Shown here: in pieces, positions 1 through 8,643 of the stretch
How the letters are laid out: every line of letters begins with the position of its first letter
How positions within the stretch are numbered: position 1 is the stretch's first letter
Position numbers and translations under genes: made by a program
Notes under the pieces: model-generated
Database searches by the model: none
What the model saw: the letters and a program-made list of their open reading frames with translations, nothing else
What the model was told of the DNA's origin: nothing
From: an uncultured Oscillospiraceae bacterium
Lineage (GTDB): Bacteria > Bacillota_A > Clostridia > Oscillospirales > Acutalibacteraceae
Length of the DNA stretch: 23,196 nucleotides
Direction of reading: 5' to 3'
NCBI GenBank assembly: GCA_910589395.1
Contig: CAJUTL010000040.1
Coordinates: 1 to 23,196 of the forward strand

Positions 1-92
1 ATAAGTAGTAAATAGGGGGTGCAATCCTCAAGAAATGCGGGGAAATGCTTTGTTTTGCGGGGATAGTTGCTCATTTACTTGATTTTTCTGAT

Positions 93-135
93 AAAAAAGC
101 TTCCGCAAAATGGATCATTTTGCGGAAGCTTTTTT
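93..135 (+). terminator. Bidirectional-looking rho-independent terminator
   Basis: A perfect 20-bp stem (93-112 with 116-135) closes a 3-nt GAT loop; the stem has an A6 run on the left and a T6 run on the right, so it could act on either strand. The + strand is favoured because the T-tract is followed directly by AGATGCTGGAT, as it is behind the + strand terminator at 16926-16963. It may also end read-through from the beta-galactosidase gene on the minus strand. Confidence 0.8.
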
Positions 136-210
136 AGATGCTGGATAGCGGCGGCGCTGCTGTGCAGCGCAATGAAGGGGAAAGGTGGTAAATTAATAGC
201 TTAGCACAAA

Positions 211-369
211 CCCTTGGCTCCCCTGAAAGGGGAGCTGTCACGGCGAAGCCGTGACTGAGGGGTTCCACCCAAAAGTTAGAAAACGCAGGATTTATTCAAA
301 TTTATAGCGAGCTGAAACCTCTCCACCATGCTTACGCATGGTCCCCCTCCCCTTTCAGGGGAGGCAAGG
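211..369. repeat. Foldback repeat family B, copy B1
   Basis: The outer arms CCTTGGCTCCCCTGAAAGG (about 212-230) and the matching CCCCTTTCAGGGGAGGCAAGG (349-369) are inverted copies with one mismatch. Inside are nested hairpins: CCCCTGAAAGGGG, TCACGGCGAAGCCGTGA and ACCATGCTTACGCATGGT. Related but diverged copies lie at 6898-7042, 12451-12675 and, cut by the window end, from 23155. There is no reading frame; it resembles a non-autonomous (MITE-like) element. Confidence 0.7.
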
Positions 370-500
370 ATTGCTACTATTTGTTAGTACACTAAATTTC
401 AATTTAGCGCACTCTACTCTTGACCTTGCTAATTGCTAATTACTAACTACTCACGATACAAAGCGCATTTGCGTTTCGCCCCATCTAACTACTAACCACT

Positions 501-3500
501 TTACTCCGGCAGCAGCGTCAGGCGGAAGGTGAATTCCCCTTCCTCCAGGCGGTATTGGGGCAGCAACTCGGGGCCGCAGCTGTTGGAGCCTACGCCGCTC
601 ATTTTATGATCCAGGCAGAGCACGGTATCGCCGCACTTGGTAAGCTCGTAGGGGTGCTTTTTCTCCCGCAGCTCCTCCTGGGTGTATTCGGAAACATTGC
701 AGGAGAAGGGCACTTCCGAAGCTGCCGTGAGAGAATAGGCCCCGTCTGTGACCACCGCGTACCGGCAGCCCATGTGAGAGGAATTTTCCTGGGGCTTCAG
801 GTAGTTTTCAAACATGCTCGATACGGACTGCGCATACACCCCCAGCCGGGAAGCCCGGTGCTTATCCAGATAGCTTTCATAGGGGCCGTAGCCGAAATAC
901 TCCACGGAATCAAAGGCTCCCGGTAAAAACAGCCGCAGGCCGAACCGGGGCAGGAAGGGGAACCGGGTGTCCCGGTGGCAGGAGGCGGAAAGGTCGATCC
1001 TGCCTTGGGCGTCAATGCTCCAAACGGCCTCGATCTCCAGGAACCGGGCGATGGAGACCGCCGCGATCCCCAGGTGGCAGGTGATCACCGCGCCGCCGGA
1101 GGCCCCGGCGGCTGCCTTCGCCTCATAGACCCGCACAGTATGGCGGTCATAGCCCGCCTGTACCCAGGCCGCGTTGATGTACTGGTCGTTATCGGTGGGA
1201 GCCCGGTAAATATTCCACTCCATGGGCTTTGTCAGGAAGCTTCGGTTGTGGAAGCACAGCTCAGAGAAGGTGGCGGTACGGGTATCGAAGGTATAGCGGA
1301 AATGATCTCCGGAGATCACCAGGTACCGTGTTCCCTCTTCGATCTCCACAGGGCCCCCGGCGGGGGCGTCCAGGAAGAAGGGCTCTTCGCTGAGCACCAG
1401 CTCGTCAAAGCCCAGAGGATAGCCGGCCTCAAAGAAATCTCCGTCTTCCCTGGCGGCATAGAAAAGCACCAGAGTGCAGATACCGCCCTCGGGAAGCTGG
1501 GGCAGGGTGATCTCCGCCTCTCCGTGGGGAGGCAGGTGAGGCAGCTCCAGTTCCCCGCCATAGAGAGCTTCTCCGTCCTGGGTGATCTCATAGGAAGCCG
1601 TGAGGAACTCCTCGGCGTTGGTAAAATCCAGATAGTTATGAAGCCGGAACACGCCGGGCTTTCCGGGAACCTGCTCCGCCCGCAAGGGACGGATCACGTT
1701 CTTATACTCCAAAAGGCCCGTGTGAGGCGTGCGGTCGGGGTACACCAGGCCGTCCATACAGAAATTTCCGTCGTGGGGGAACTCCCCGAAATCGCCGCCG
1801 TAGCGGTAAATGGGCCGGTTGTCCGGCGTGGTGCCGCCATACACCGCATGGTCGCACCACTCCCATACAAAGCCGCCGCAGAAGCCGGGGTGCTTCATGA
1901 TCAGCTGCTGGTAATCCTCCGCATCTCCGGGGCCGTTGCCCATGGCGTGAATATATTCGCACTGAATAAAAGGCAGCTTTCGGTCCGGCAGGAACTCTGT
2001 GATATCCTGATCACTGTAATCGTCCTTATGCGTATCACTGCTGAAATAGGTTTCAATGTAGGAAAGGGGCGCGTACATTCTGCTGAACAGATCCAGCATG
2101 GTGAAATCCGGCCTGCGGTCATGGTGATAGGGCATGAAATTCTCATAGTGCAGCAGGCGGGAGGGGTCGTATTCCTTTACCCAGCGCCCGGCGTTTTCAA
2201 AATTCTCTCCCCAGCCGCTTTCGTTGCCCAAAGACCAGATCACGGCGGCAGCGTTGTTTTTATCCCGAATGACAGAGCGCTGCACCCGGTCGAGGATCGC
2301 TTCCTTGAACTGGGGGTCGTCCGCCGCGTCCGGGTAGTTTTCCATGCTGTACTGCCCCAGCTTCGTAGCGTTGCCGTGGGCTTCGATATCCGCTTCGGCG
2401 ATGACATAAAACCCGAATTCGGAGCACATCTGCAAAAACCAGGGGGCGTTGGGATAATGGCTGGTGCGAATGGCGTTGATATTGTGCCGCTTCATCAGGG
2501 CCAGGTCCTTTAGGGCCTGCTCCCTGCTGATAGTATAGCCCGTTACGGGGTCGCTGTCATGGCGGTTGACGCCCCGGAATTTGATGGGCGTACCATTTAG
2601 AAGCACCACGCCGTCCTGTACCTCGATCTTTCTGAGGCCGATTTCCTGGGAAATACATTCCTCCCCGGTATCCAGCATTAACGTGTACTGGACAGGGTGC
2701 TCGGCGTTCCACAGCTCCGGCCGCTCAATGGAAAAAACCAGAACGTCGGAAGCGGGCTCTGCCGCGGCGACCAGCTCTCCCCCCGAGGCATACAGAGCGC
2801 CGGAAACCGTGCAGTCTCCTTCTGTTTCCAGCTCTACCCGAAGCTCAGCGGAGGAAAAGTCCTTGGAAAAACTTTCCTTTACAAAGAAATCCCGCAAAAA
2901 ACTGTCGGGCCGGGCGATCAGGGAAACGTCCCGGAAAATGCCGCTCATTCTCAGCTTATCCTGGTCTTCCAGGTAAGTGCCGTCACACCACTGGAGTACC
3001 AGCACGGCCAGAGTGTTATCGCCCTCCCGCAGCAGCTCGGTGATCTCAAATTCCGAGGTGCTGTGGGAAACCTGGCTGTACCCGGCAAATTCCCCGTTGA
3101 CCCAGAGATACAGACAGGAATCCACCCCTTCAAAGTTCAGAAACCATCTGCCGCCTTCTCCATCGGAAAGGCTGCCCTCCTCCAAGTCAAAATGACGGAC
3201 ATAGAGGCCGCAGGGATTTTCCTCCGGCACATAGGGCGGGTCGCAGGGAATGGCGTAATTTACATTGGTGTACTGGTGCCTGCCATAGCCGTGGTTCTGC
3301 CAGCAGGAGGGCACGGGGATCGTATCCATTTCCTCCTCGTCAAAAAAGACGCCCTCTTCCGGATCCACCGCGTCCTCATAGCTTTCAAAGTAGTGGAAGC
3401 TCCAGGTCCCGTTCAGGGAAAACACCCGGGAGGACAGGCCCTCCTCCGCTTCTTCAATATCCGCGAAGGGAATGTAATAGCTTCTGTTTGGGGCGGTTCC

Positions 3501-3551
3501 CACATGGAGAACGTGGGGGTCTTCATGGAAATGCCTGGCATGCTCTTTCAT
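501..3551 (-). CDS. lacZ: Beta-galactosidase, glycoside hydrolase family 2 (LacZ type)
   Basis: This 1016-residue cytoplasmic enzyme should hydrolyse terminal beta-galactosides such as lactose. The layout follows long LacZ: a sugar-binding jelly-roll domain (about 50-220, with NFEGVDSCLYLWVNG), an Ig-like domain, a TIM barrel starting near FRGVNRHDSDPVTGY (about 325), and a C-terminal beta-sandwich starting near WNIYRAPTDND (about 779). The acid/base is E444 in GNESGWG and the nucleophile is E532 in CEYIHAMGN, matching E461 and E537 of E. coli LacZ. The length matches E. coli LacZ (about 1024). I chose the ATG at 3551 because GGAAAGGAAG lies 8 bases upstream and because the protein then begins as in the family; the frame stays open to 3863 but that extension is basic and unlike LacZ. 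There is no signal peptide. The gene stands alone and diverges from the gene at 3727. Substrate preference within beta-galactosides cannot be told from sequence. Confidence 0.95.
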   Translation of the reverse strand: MKEHARHFHEDPHVLHVGTAPNRSYYIPFADIEEAEEGLSSRVFSLNGTWSFHYFESYEDAVDPEEGVFFDEEEMDTIPVPSCWQNHGYGRHQYTNVNYAIPCDPPYVPEENPCGLYVRHFDLEEGSLSDGEGGRWFLNFEGVDSCLYLWVNGEFAGYSQVSHSTSEFEITELLREGDNTLAVLVLQWCDGTYLEDQDKLRMSGIFRDVSLIARPDSFLRDFFVKESFSKDFSSAELRVELETEGDCTVSGALYASGGELVAAAEPASDVLVFSIERPELWNAEHPVQYTLMLDTGEECISQEIGLRKIEVQDGVVLLNGTPIKFRGVNRHDSDPVTGYTISREQALKDLALMKRHNINAIRTSHYPNAPWFLQMCSEFGFYVIAEADIEAHGNATKLGQYSMENYPDAADDPQFKEAILDRVQRSVIRDKNNAAAVIWSLGNESGWGENFENAGRWVKEYDPSRLLHYENFMPYHHDRRPDFTMLDLFSRMYAPLSYIETYFSSDTHKDDYSDQDITEFLPDRKLPFIQCEYIHAMGNGPGDAEDYQQLIMKHPGFCGGFVWEWCDHAVYGGTTPDNRPIYRYGGDFGEFPHDGNFCMDGLVYPDRTPHTGLLEYKNVIRPLRAEQVPGKPGVFRLHNYLDFTNAEEFLTASYEITQDGEALYGGELELPHLPPHGEAEITLPQLPEGGICTLVLFYAAREDGDFFEAGYPLGFDELVLSEEPFFLDAPAGGPVEIEEGTRYLVISGDHFRYTFDTRTATFSELCFHNRSFLTKPMEWNIYRAPTDNDQYINAAWVQAGYDRHTVRVYEAKAAAGASGGAVITCHLGIAAVSIARFLEIEAVWSIDAQGRIDLSASCHRDTRFPFLPRFGLRLFLPGAFDSVEYFGYGPYESYLDKHRASRLGVYAQSVSSMFENYLKPQENSSHMGCRYAVVTDGAYSLTAASEVPFSCNVSEYTQEELREKKHPYELTKCGDTVLCLDHKMSGVGSNSCGPELLPQYRLEEGEFTFRLTLLPE

Positions 3552-3596
3552 AGCGCTGCTTCCTTTCCCGAGGCCAAGGGCCGTCTTTAAGATGAA

Positions 3597-3625
3597 TTGA
3601 CTTTTTTCCCGGAAAAAGGTACACT
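3597..3625 (+). promoter_or_regulatory. Candidate sigma-A promoter for the GT-C glycosyltransferase
   Basis: TTGACT (3597-3602), a 17-bp spacer and TACACT (3620-3625) point towards the gene at 3727, with a start near 3632. This promoter faces the minus-strand promoter at 3658-3686, so the two transcripts would overlap by about 20 nt. Confidence 0.5.
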
Positions 3626-3644
3626 TAAAAAAACACCTTTTTCC
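3611..3644. promoter_or_regulatory. Inverted repeat, possible shared operator or leader hairpin
   Basis: GGAAAAAGGT (3611-3620) and ACCTTTTTCC (3635-3644) are perfect 10-bp inverted arms separated by 14 bp. The repeat covers the -10 box of the rightward promoter and the first transcribed bases of the leftward one. It could bind a regulator of both genes, or form a hairpin in the lacZ leader. No regulator gene is adjacent. Confidence 0.5.
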
Positions 3645-3657
3645 ACTAATCACTTTT

Positions 3658-3686
3658 AGCTTACTCTGAAACGGGGAAATAGTCAA
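3658..3686 (-). promoter_or_regulatory. Candidate sigma-A promoter for beta-galactosidase
   Basis: Read on the minus strand there is TTGACT (3686-3681), a 17-bp spacer and TAAGCT (3663-3658). The -35 box is strong and the -10 box is weak. Transcription would start near 3651 and leave a leader of about 100 nt that includes the inverted repeat at 3611-3644. Confidence 0.45.
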
Positions 3687-3726
3687 TCGTCTTTTCAAAA
3701 AATTTCCAGGAGAGGAGGAACAGCCC

Positions 3727-6700
3727 TTGGGTACGGAAATTTTACTGGCGGCGGCCTTTTCCGGAGGCGTTCTGGCCTTTCTCGGAAAACGCCCGCAAAA
3801 GGAAGGCTTGAAGTCCTCTTCCTTCGCGGTGCTGGCAGGGGGACTTTTTCTCGCCGCTCTCACTCTTCGGCTTTCTCTGGGCTATTATGGGGAAAGCTTT
3901 CAGTCCGATCTGGACACCTTCAAGGCCTGGGCCTACGCCCTGGAGCGTACCGGACTTCCGGAGATCTATCATCGCGGCGATCTGTATCTGGATTATCCTC
4001 CCGGCTATCTTTATATCCTGCTGCTGACGGAAAAGCTGCGCATGGCCCTGAACATTCCCTTTGACGCACCGCTTTACACCCTGCTTTTGAAGCTCCCCTC
4101 CCTCTTGGCGGATCTTCTTTGCGCCGGGGGCCTGCTTTGGGTGGGCAAACGGAAGCTGGGGGAAAAAACGGCTCTGCTGGTTTGCGCCGCCTATCTCTTT
4201 TGCCCGGTGATCCTCATCAATTCCGCCCTGTGGGGACAGGTGGATTCCTTCTGCACCGCGATCCTCTTCTGCTCTGTGCTGCTGCTCTACCGGGAATGGT
4301 ATCTTCCCTCGGCCCTGCTTTACGGGGTCAGTATTGCCTGCAAGCCGCAAATGCTGATTTTTGCCCCGGTTTACCTGTTTTTCACCATCAAGCAAAAAAA
4401 GTGGAGCCGCCTGCCCTTAGGTGTTCTCTGTGCCTTAGGCGCGATCCTGGTGCTGGCCCTGCCCTTTACCACAAACTTTGATTTCCATTGGCTGCCGGAA
4501 AAATACCAAAACACTCTGGACTACTACAATTTTTACAGCATCAACGCCTATAATTTCTGGGCTCTTATGGGTTGGAACTGGAAAACCCTGCCGGAGGGAG
4601 CGCTTTTCCAGCTTTTGACCTATGCCGCGCCTGTTGCCGCCACCCTGTTGTGCGGCGGGCTGCTCTTCTTTTCCAAAAGAAAGGAAACGCTGTTTGCCTG
4701 TCCCGTGCTTTTGATGGCGGTGATGTTTCTCTTCGGCGTAAAAATGCACGAGCGGTACCTGTACCCGGCCTTTCTTTTTCTGCTGCTGAGCTTTCTCTGT
4801 ATTCCGGACAAGCGCCTGCTGCGGGCCTTTGCTGCTCTTTCCGCGCCGGGGTATCTCAATGTTGCCCACGTGATGTACCTGTTCCAGGATCTGGGGGGGA
4901 ATTACGATCCCAACGCCCTGTACGCCCGGTGTATCTCCGGGCTGCAAGCCGCCGCTATCCTGTATACCCTGTACGCCCTGGGGATCGCCTGCCTTCCGGC
5001 GCGGGAAAGGCCCCGGCCTCTTCGGGAAAGCAGGCCCTGGCCCCGGGAGAGCTTGAAAAACACCGGGCTGACGCCCGTTGACCTGCTGTTGGCCGCCGCC
5101 ATTACAGGCCTCTGCTGTATCGTTTCCTTCTGGCATTTGGGGAACAGAGAAATGGCCCTTACCTCCTGGACCCCGGCCCAGGGGGAGTCCGTGGTGTTCC
5201 GGGCGGAAGCTGACTGCGACGCGCTTTACTACCTTCCCGGCCTCGCTCCCGACGGGGAGCACCGGGCCGCCAGAACCGGGGGAAACATTCAAATTGAAAC
5301 CAGCCGGGACGGGAACACCTGGCAAAACTGCGGCAATTTGAACGAGGAGAGCACCTATGTGTTTGCCTGGTCCCATTTCTTTTTGGAAGAGCCGGGCAGT
5401 TACTTGCGCCTGACTTCCCTGGACGGCAGCTCCGTGCTGAACGAGATCGGCCTGAAACTTCAGGGAAGAACAGAGCTTGCCTCTCTGACGGAGCTGGGGA
5501 CCGGCGGCGCGGCGCTCATCGACGAGCAAAATACGATACCCTTCTACACCAGCTATGAAAATTCCACCTATTTCGATGAAATCTACCATGCCCGCACGGC
5601 CTATGAGCATATTCTGGGCCTGGAGCCCTATGAAAACACTCACCCGCCTTTGGGGAAATACATCATTTCCCTGGGGATCCGCATTTTTGGCATGAATCCC
5701 TTCGGCTGGCGGTTTATGGGGACCCTGTTCGGTGTGCTGATGCTGCCGGTGCTGTACCACCTTCTCAAGCAGCTTTTCGGCAAAACCTCTCTCTGCTGCG
5801 CGGGGACTTTGCTGTTTGCCCTGGATTTCATGCGCTTTACCCAGACCCGCATTGCCACCATTGACACCTATGCCGTCTTTTTCCTGCTGCTGATGTACGA
5901 TTCCATGGTGGTGTTCCTCCGCCGGGATCTTCTGAAGGACAGCATGAAGCGCCTCCTTCTCCCCCTGTTGTTCTGCGGCATTTTCACAGGTCTCGGCATC
6001 GCCTCCAAATGGACGGCGGCCTATGGCGCCTTGGGTCTTGCCGCCCTGTTCTTCGGTAAGCTGATCCTTTCCTTCCGGGACGCGGTGCGAAACAGGGAAG
6101 AGCTTCTCCCACTGAAGCGGGTCTCCTTAAAGCTCTGCCTCTGGTGCTGCCTGTTCTTCCTTGCGATCCCCTTCGGCCTGTATTTTGCGGCCTATCTTCC
6201 CCTGACTACCCTGTCCCACAACCGCGCAAGCCTGTGGGAGTGCTTCTGGCGGTACCAGACCACCATGTTCAATTACCATTCCCAGCTGGTGGCGGAGCAC
6301 TATTTTGCCTCCCCGTGGTACGAATGGCCCTTCGTGGTGCGGCCCATCTGGTATTTCTCCGGCAACCCGGCAGACGCCCAGGGCCACTACAGCACCATTT
6401 CCGCTCTTGGAAATCCCCTTCTGTGGTGGGCGGGGATCCCGGCGCTGCTGGCTGCGGGGGTGCAGTGGGTCAGAGAACGGAAGGTCTATGCCGCCGTGGT
6501 GCTCTGCGGTTTCCTTTCCGTGTATCTTCCCTGGGCGCTGGTGCCCCGGCTTACCTTTATCTACCACTATTTTACAGCGGTGCCGTTTTTGATCATCGCC
6601 CTGACAGGGGTTTTCGCGAAGCTCCCCGAAACCCAGCTGGGCCGACTTTCCTTGAAGATGCGGGGGCGCTCCCTGTCCCTTGCCGCTCTGTTTCCCTGGT

Positions 6701-6816
6701 GCCTCACGGCCGGCTGCCTGATTCTGTTCTGCGTCTATTTCCCGGTGATCTCCGGCATGCCGGCCGACAGGGCCTACATCAACGCCCTGCGGTTGTTCCC
6801 GACTTGGTACTTCTAA
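3727..6816 (+). CDS. Double GT-C membrane glycosyltransferase with C-terminal PMT (GT39-like) half
   Basis: This 1029-residue polytopic membrane protein has three parts. Residues 1 to about 460 form a GT-C-like half: many hydrophobic segments, an acidic DLD (61-63) in the first external loop, then DYPPGYLYILL. Residues about 476-580 are a soluble beta-rich stretch containing SRDGNTWQNC and FFLEEPGSYLRL, resembling a discoidin-like sugar-binding sandwich. Residues about 600-1029 match protein O-mannosyltransferases (PMT, GT39): D617-E618 in YFDEIYHARTAYE, then THPPLGK near 638 and further membrane helices. GT-C enzymes take sugars from polyprenyl-phosphate carriers and act on the outer face of the membrane. 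The acceptor here is unknown (protein, teichoic-type polymer or lipid). The start is TTG with GGAGAGGAGG seven to eight bases upstream; the next in-frame ATG is about 100 residues in. The gene has no operon partner. No transport signal other than its first membrane helices is needed. Confidence 0.85.
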   Translation: MGTEILLAAAFSGGVLAFLGKRPQKEGLKSSSFAVLAGGLFLAALTLRLSLGYYGESFQSDLDTFKAWAYALERTGLPEIYHRGDLYLDYPPGYLYILLLTEKLRMALNIPFDAPLYTLLLKLPSLLADLLCAGGLLWVGKRKLGEKTALLVCAAYLFCPVILINSALWGQVDSFCTAILFCSVLLLYREWYLPSALLYGVSIACKPQMLIFAPVYLFFTIKQKKWSRLPLGVLCALGAILVLALPFTTNFDFHWLPEKYQNTLDYYNFYSINAYNFWALMGWNWKTLPEGALFQLLTYAAPVAATLLCGGLLFFSKRKETLFACPVLLMAVMFLFGVKMHERYLYPAFLFLLLSFLCIPDKRLLRAFAALSAPGYLNVAHVMYLFQDLGGNYDPNALYARCISGLQAAAILYTLYALGIACLPARERPRPLRESRPWPRESLKNTGLTPVDLLLAAAITGLCCIVSFWHLGNREMALTSWTPAQGESVVFRAEADCDALYYLPGLAPDGEHRAARTGGNIQIETSRDGNTWQNCGNLNEESTYVFAWSHFFLEEPGSYLRLTSLDGSSVLNEIGLKLQGRTELASLTELGTGGAALIDEQNTIPFYTSYENSTYFDEIYHARTAYEHILGLEPYENTHPPLGKYIISLGIRIFGMNPFGWRFMGTLFGVLMLPVLYHLLKQLFGKTSLCCAGTLLFALDFMRFTQTRIATIDTYAVFFLLLMYDSMVVFLRRDLLKDSMKRLLLPLLFCGIFTGLGIASKWTAAYGALGLAALFFGKLILSFRDAVRNREELLPLKRVSLKLCLWCCLFFLAIPFGLYFAAYLPLTTLSHNRASLWECFWRYQTTMFNYHSQLVAEHYFASPWYEWPFVVRPIWYFSGNPADAQGHYSTISALGNPLLWWAGIPALLAAGVQWVRERKVYAAVVLCGFLSVYLPWALVPRLTFIYHYFTAVPFLIIALTGVFAKLPETQLGRLSLKMRGRSLSLAALFPWCLTAGCLILFCVYFPVISGMPADRAYINALRLFPTWYF

Positions 6817-7113
6817 TGAAAAATTAGAAATTAGCAATGAGGAATGAGCAATTATGAGGGCATAGGGCGATAAACTGGAATTGGCGGCGAGAAAAAGCCT
6901 TCCCTTATTTATAAGGGAAGGGGGACCGCCGTATGGCGATGGATGGGATAGTCACACGCAGAAAGTGAGATAAAACCGCCAGTTTCAATCCCCTCAGTCA
7001 CGGCTTCGCCGTGACAGCTCCCCTTGCCTCAAGTGGAGCCTAAGAGCGCTAAACTACAATTTATCGTCTTTTACCGTCAAACAAACTACTTTTTGAAAAG
7101 GTGGTTCTTTCTC
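6817..7113. repeat. Intergenic repeat cassette 2 (contains foldback B2)
   Basis: No gene. AT-rich words (AATTAGAAATTAGCAATGAG, 6824-6843) are followed by the end module CGATAAACTGGAATTGGCGG (6868-6887), foldback B2 (6898-7042) and the inverted end module CTAAACTACAATTTATCG (7049-7066). The two end modules are inverted copies of each other. A TACAAT hexamer at 7055-7060 points at the next gene but has no fitting -35 box. Confidence 0.6.
6898..7042. repeat. Foldback repeat family B, copy B2
   Basis: It starts with a perfect hairpin CCTTCCCTTAT-TT-ATAAGGGAAGG (6898-6921), runs through GATAGTCACACGCAGAAAG (shared with copy B3, where it reads GGTCACACGCAGGAAG) and CAGTTTCAATCCCCTCAG, and ends with TCACGGCTTCGCCGTGA, the hairpin also seen in B1 on the opposite strand. 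No coding content is visible. Confidence 0.6.
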
Positions 7114-8013
7114 ATGTATGAATTGATTCCTGTTTCCGGGCGGACTTATTATATCGACTGCCCCACGAAGATCGGGGTGTTTTTGGCGGGGGAAAACCGG
7201 GTGTACCTCATTGACAGCGGCAATAAGAAGGACGCGGGGAAAAAGCTGTGGCAGATTTTGGAGCAGAAGGGCTGGCGGCTTCAGGGGATCCTGAACACCC
7301 ACTCCCATGCCGACCACATTGGCGGCAACCGCTATTTGCAGGAGCAGACAGGCTGTCAGGTCTTTGCCAGGGGTGTGGAAAACGCCTTTACCCGGTACCC
7401 TGTTCTGGAGCCCTCCTTTCTGTACGGCGGCTGCCCGCCGGAGGAGCTGCGGCACAAATTCCTGATGGCCCAGGAAAGCGACGCGCTGGAATTTTCTCAC
7501 CCGGATTTTCCCAGGGAACTGGAGAGCATCCCCCTGCCGGGCCATTCCCTGCACATGACGGGCTTTCGCACTCCGGACAACGTGGTGTTCCTGGGCGACG
7601 CCGTGGTAAGCCCGGCCACCCTGGAAAAATACGGCGTTTCCTATCTCTATGATGTGGGAACGGCTCTGCATACTCTGGACGCTTTGGAGCAGCTGGAGGC
7701 CTCTCTGTTTGTTCCCTCTCACGCCGAACCCACAACGGACATCTCGGAGCTTGTCCACCGGAACCGGGAAAAGATCCTTGAGGTGGGAGACCGTATCGTT
7801 TCCCTGTGCGAAGTCCCCCGCACCGCCGAGGAGCTGTTAAAGGAGCTTTTCACCCTTTACGGCCTCACCATGACCTTCGAGCAGCATGCCATGATCGGCA
7901 GCACTCTTCGCTCTTACCTCACCTGGCTGAAAAGCCTCGGCAGGCTCACCGCCGAAATTCGGGAAAATACCATGGTGTGGCAGGCGGTACCGGACTTTCC
8001 GAAAGAGCCTTGA
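7114..8013 (+). CDS. Metallo-beta-lactamase-fold hydrolase
   Basis: This 299-residue soluble protein carries the zinc-binding core of the metallo-beta-lactamase fold: THSHADHIGG (62-71, ligands H63, H65, D67, H68), H144 in PGHSLHMTG, D162 in FLGDAVV and H203 in PSHAEPT. The sequence is closest in style to the glyoxalase-II-like and general MBL hydrolases rather than to antibiotic-degrading enzymes, and the substrate is not predictable. After the fold ends (about 210) comes a helical C-terminal part of about 90 residues containing VPRTAEELLKELF, probably a winged-helix-like extension. I chose the ATG at 7114 because AAAAGGTGG lies about 10 bases upstream; the frame stays open to 7024 through repeat DNA. 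A terminator follows at 8073. It appears to be a single-gene unit. Confidence 0.9.
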   Translation: MYELIPVSGRTYYIDCPTKIGVFLAGENRVYLIDSGNKKDAGKKLWQILEQKGWRLQGILNTHSHADHIGGNRYLQEQTGCQVFARGVENAFTRYPVLEPSFLYGGCPPEELRHKFLMAQESDALEFSHPDFPRELESIPLPGHSLHMTGFRTPDNVVFLGDAVVSPATLEKYGVSYLYDVGTALHTLDALEQLEASLFVPSHAEPTTDISELVHRNREKILEVGDRIVSLCEVPRTAEELLKELFTLYGLTMTFEQHAMIGSTLRSYLTWLKSLGRLTAEIRENTMVWQAVPDFPKEP

Positions 8014-8072
8014 AGAAAAGGCTTCGCGCCCTTCTGAACGGCTGGAAAAATAACAAAATACGTGAAAAAATG

Positions 8073-8110
8073 GGCTGCTGCAAAAGGCCAAATTTTGCAG
8101 CAGCCTTTGT
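8073..8110 (+). terminator. Rho-independent terminator of the MBL hydrolase gene
   Basis: GGCTGCTGCAAAA (8073-8085) pairs with TTTTGCAGCAGCC (8093-8105) around a 7-nt loop, followed by TTTGTTTTG. It lies 60 bases after the stop codon. Confidence 0.8.
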
Positions 8111-8640
8111 TTTGTTGGCGATCAGCTGCTTTAGCCATCAGCTATTTGTATTAGAAGGGGCAGTGCAATGCGCAGTCAGGAAGATCACGGGTACAATCGC
8201 TGCAAGCAACACAGGAGTTATAGCTAACGCTCGATAAATTGGAATTTGGCGGCAAAACGCCGCAGCCGCTCGTGAAGCTGACAAATACAGAAGCGCAGTT
8301 CCTGACTCAACCGCAAGCAAGCAGATAAATTGGAATTGAGCGGTTATCCACACACCACCCACCTGTCATCACTGAACAGAAAGCAAGGAAAACCTTGCTT
8401 TCTCGGTGAAGGATCTCGTCCTTGACCTTTTTCAAGGAATTAAGGGCGAGATTCTTCGTCAAGAAAGCTATAGCTTTCTGCGTTCCTCAGAATGACAAAA
8501 AAGAGGTCTTTCCCTTTTCTAACGACTAGTCCGCTGAACTATCATTTATCAAGTGTTGCTTGCAATGCTTGTGTCTGTTACAGCGTTTGTGCCCTTGCTT
8601 CTATCATTGCTCATTTCTAATTGCTCCCTGTTATAAATTT
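8111..8640. repeat. Intergenic repeat cassette 3 (contains foldback A1)
   Basis: No gene is supported. The stretch has two copies of the end module GATAAATTGGAATT (8233-8246 and 8324-8337), the first followed by GGCGGCAAAACGCCGCAGCC and CCGCTCGTGAAGC, similar to modules at about 20125 and 22480. Foldback A1 follows at 8364-8497. An inverted end GCTGAACTATCATTTATC (8531-8548) and GTTGCTTGCAATGC come next, then ATTGCTCATTTCTAATTGC words to about 8628. Confidence 0.6.
8364..8497. repeat. Foldback repeat family A, copy A1
   Basis: This copy reads from TGTCATCACTGAACAG to CTCAGAATGACA, which is the opposite orientation to copy A3. It holds GGATCTCGTCCTT and the inverted GGGCGAGATTCTTC, plus the hairpins GAAAGCAAGG/CCTTGCTTTC and GAAAGCTATAGCTTTC. 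Confidence 0.75.
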
Positions 8641-8643
8641 ATC

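Larger units (their letters stand above)
1..500. repeat. Intergenic repeat cassette 1 (contains foldback B1)
   Basis: No gene is supported here. Bases 1-92 are AT-rich and unassigned; they may be the 3' flank of a gene lying to the left. After the terminator at 93-135 the modules follow in this order: AGATGCTGGAT (136-146), a GC hairpin around GCGCTGCTGTGCAGCGC (152-170), AATGAAGGGGAAAGG, a TAAATTAATAGCTTAGCACA end (189-208), foldback B1 (211-369), an ACTAAATTTCAATTTAGCGC end (390-409) and ATTGCTAATTACTAAC words up to about 450. The same order recurs in other gaps of the window. Confidence 0.7.

Noticed and set aside
975..2513. A 512-codon + strand frame inside the beta-galactosidase gene
   Set aside because: The opposite strand encodes an intact LacZ with catalytic residues in place; this frame shows no family features.
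3552..3863. An N-terminal extension of beta-galactosidase by 104 residues
   Set aside because: It would run through both predicted promoters and into the divergent gene, and has no LacZ similarity; a good ribosome site precedes the ATG at 3551.
4435..5760. A 441-codon minus-strand frame inside the GT-C gene
   Set aside because: Low-complexity G/Q/H-rich translation, no ribosome site, fully covered by a convincing membrane protein on the other strand.
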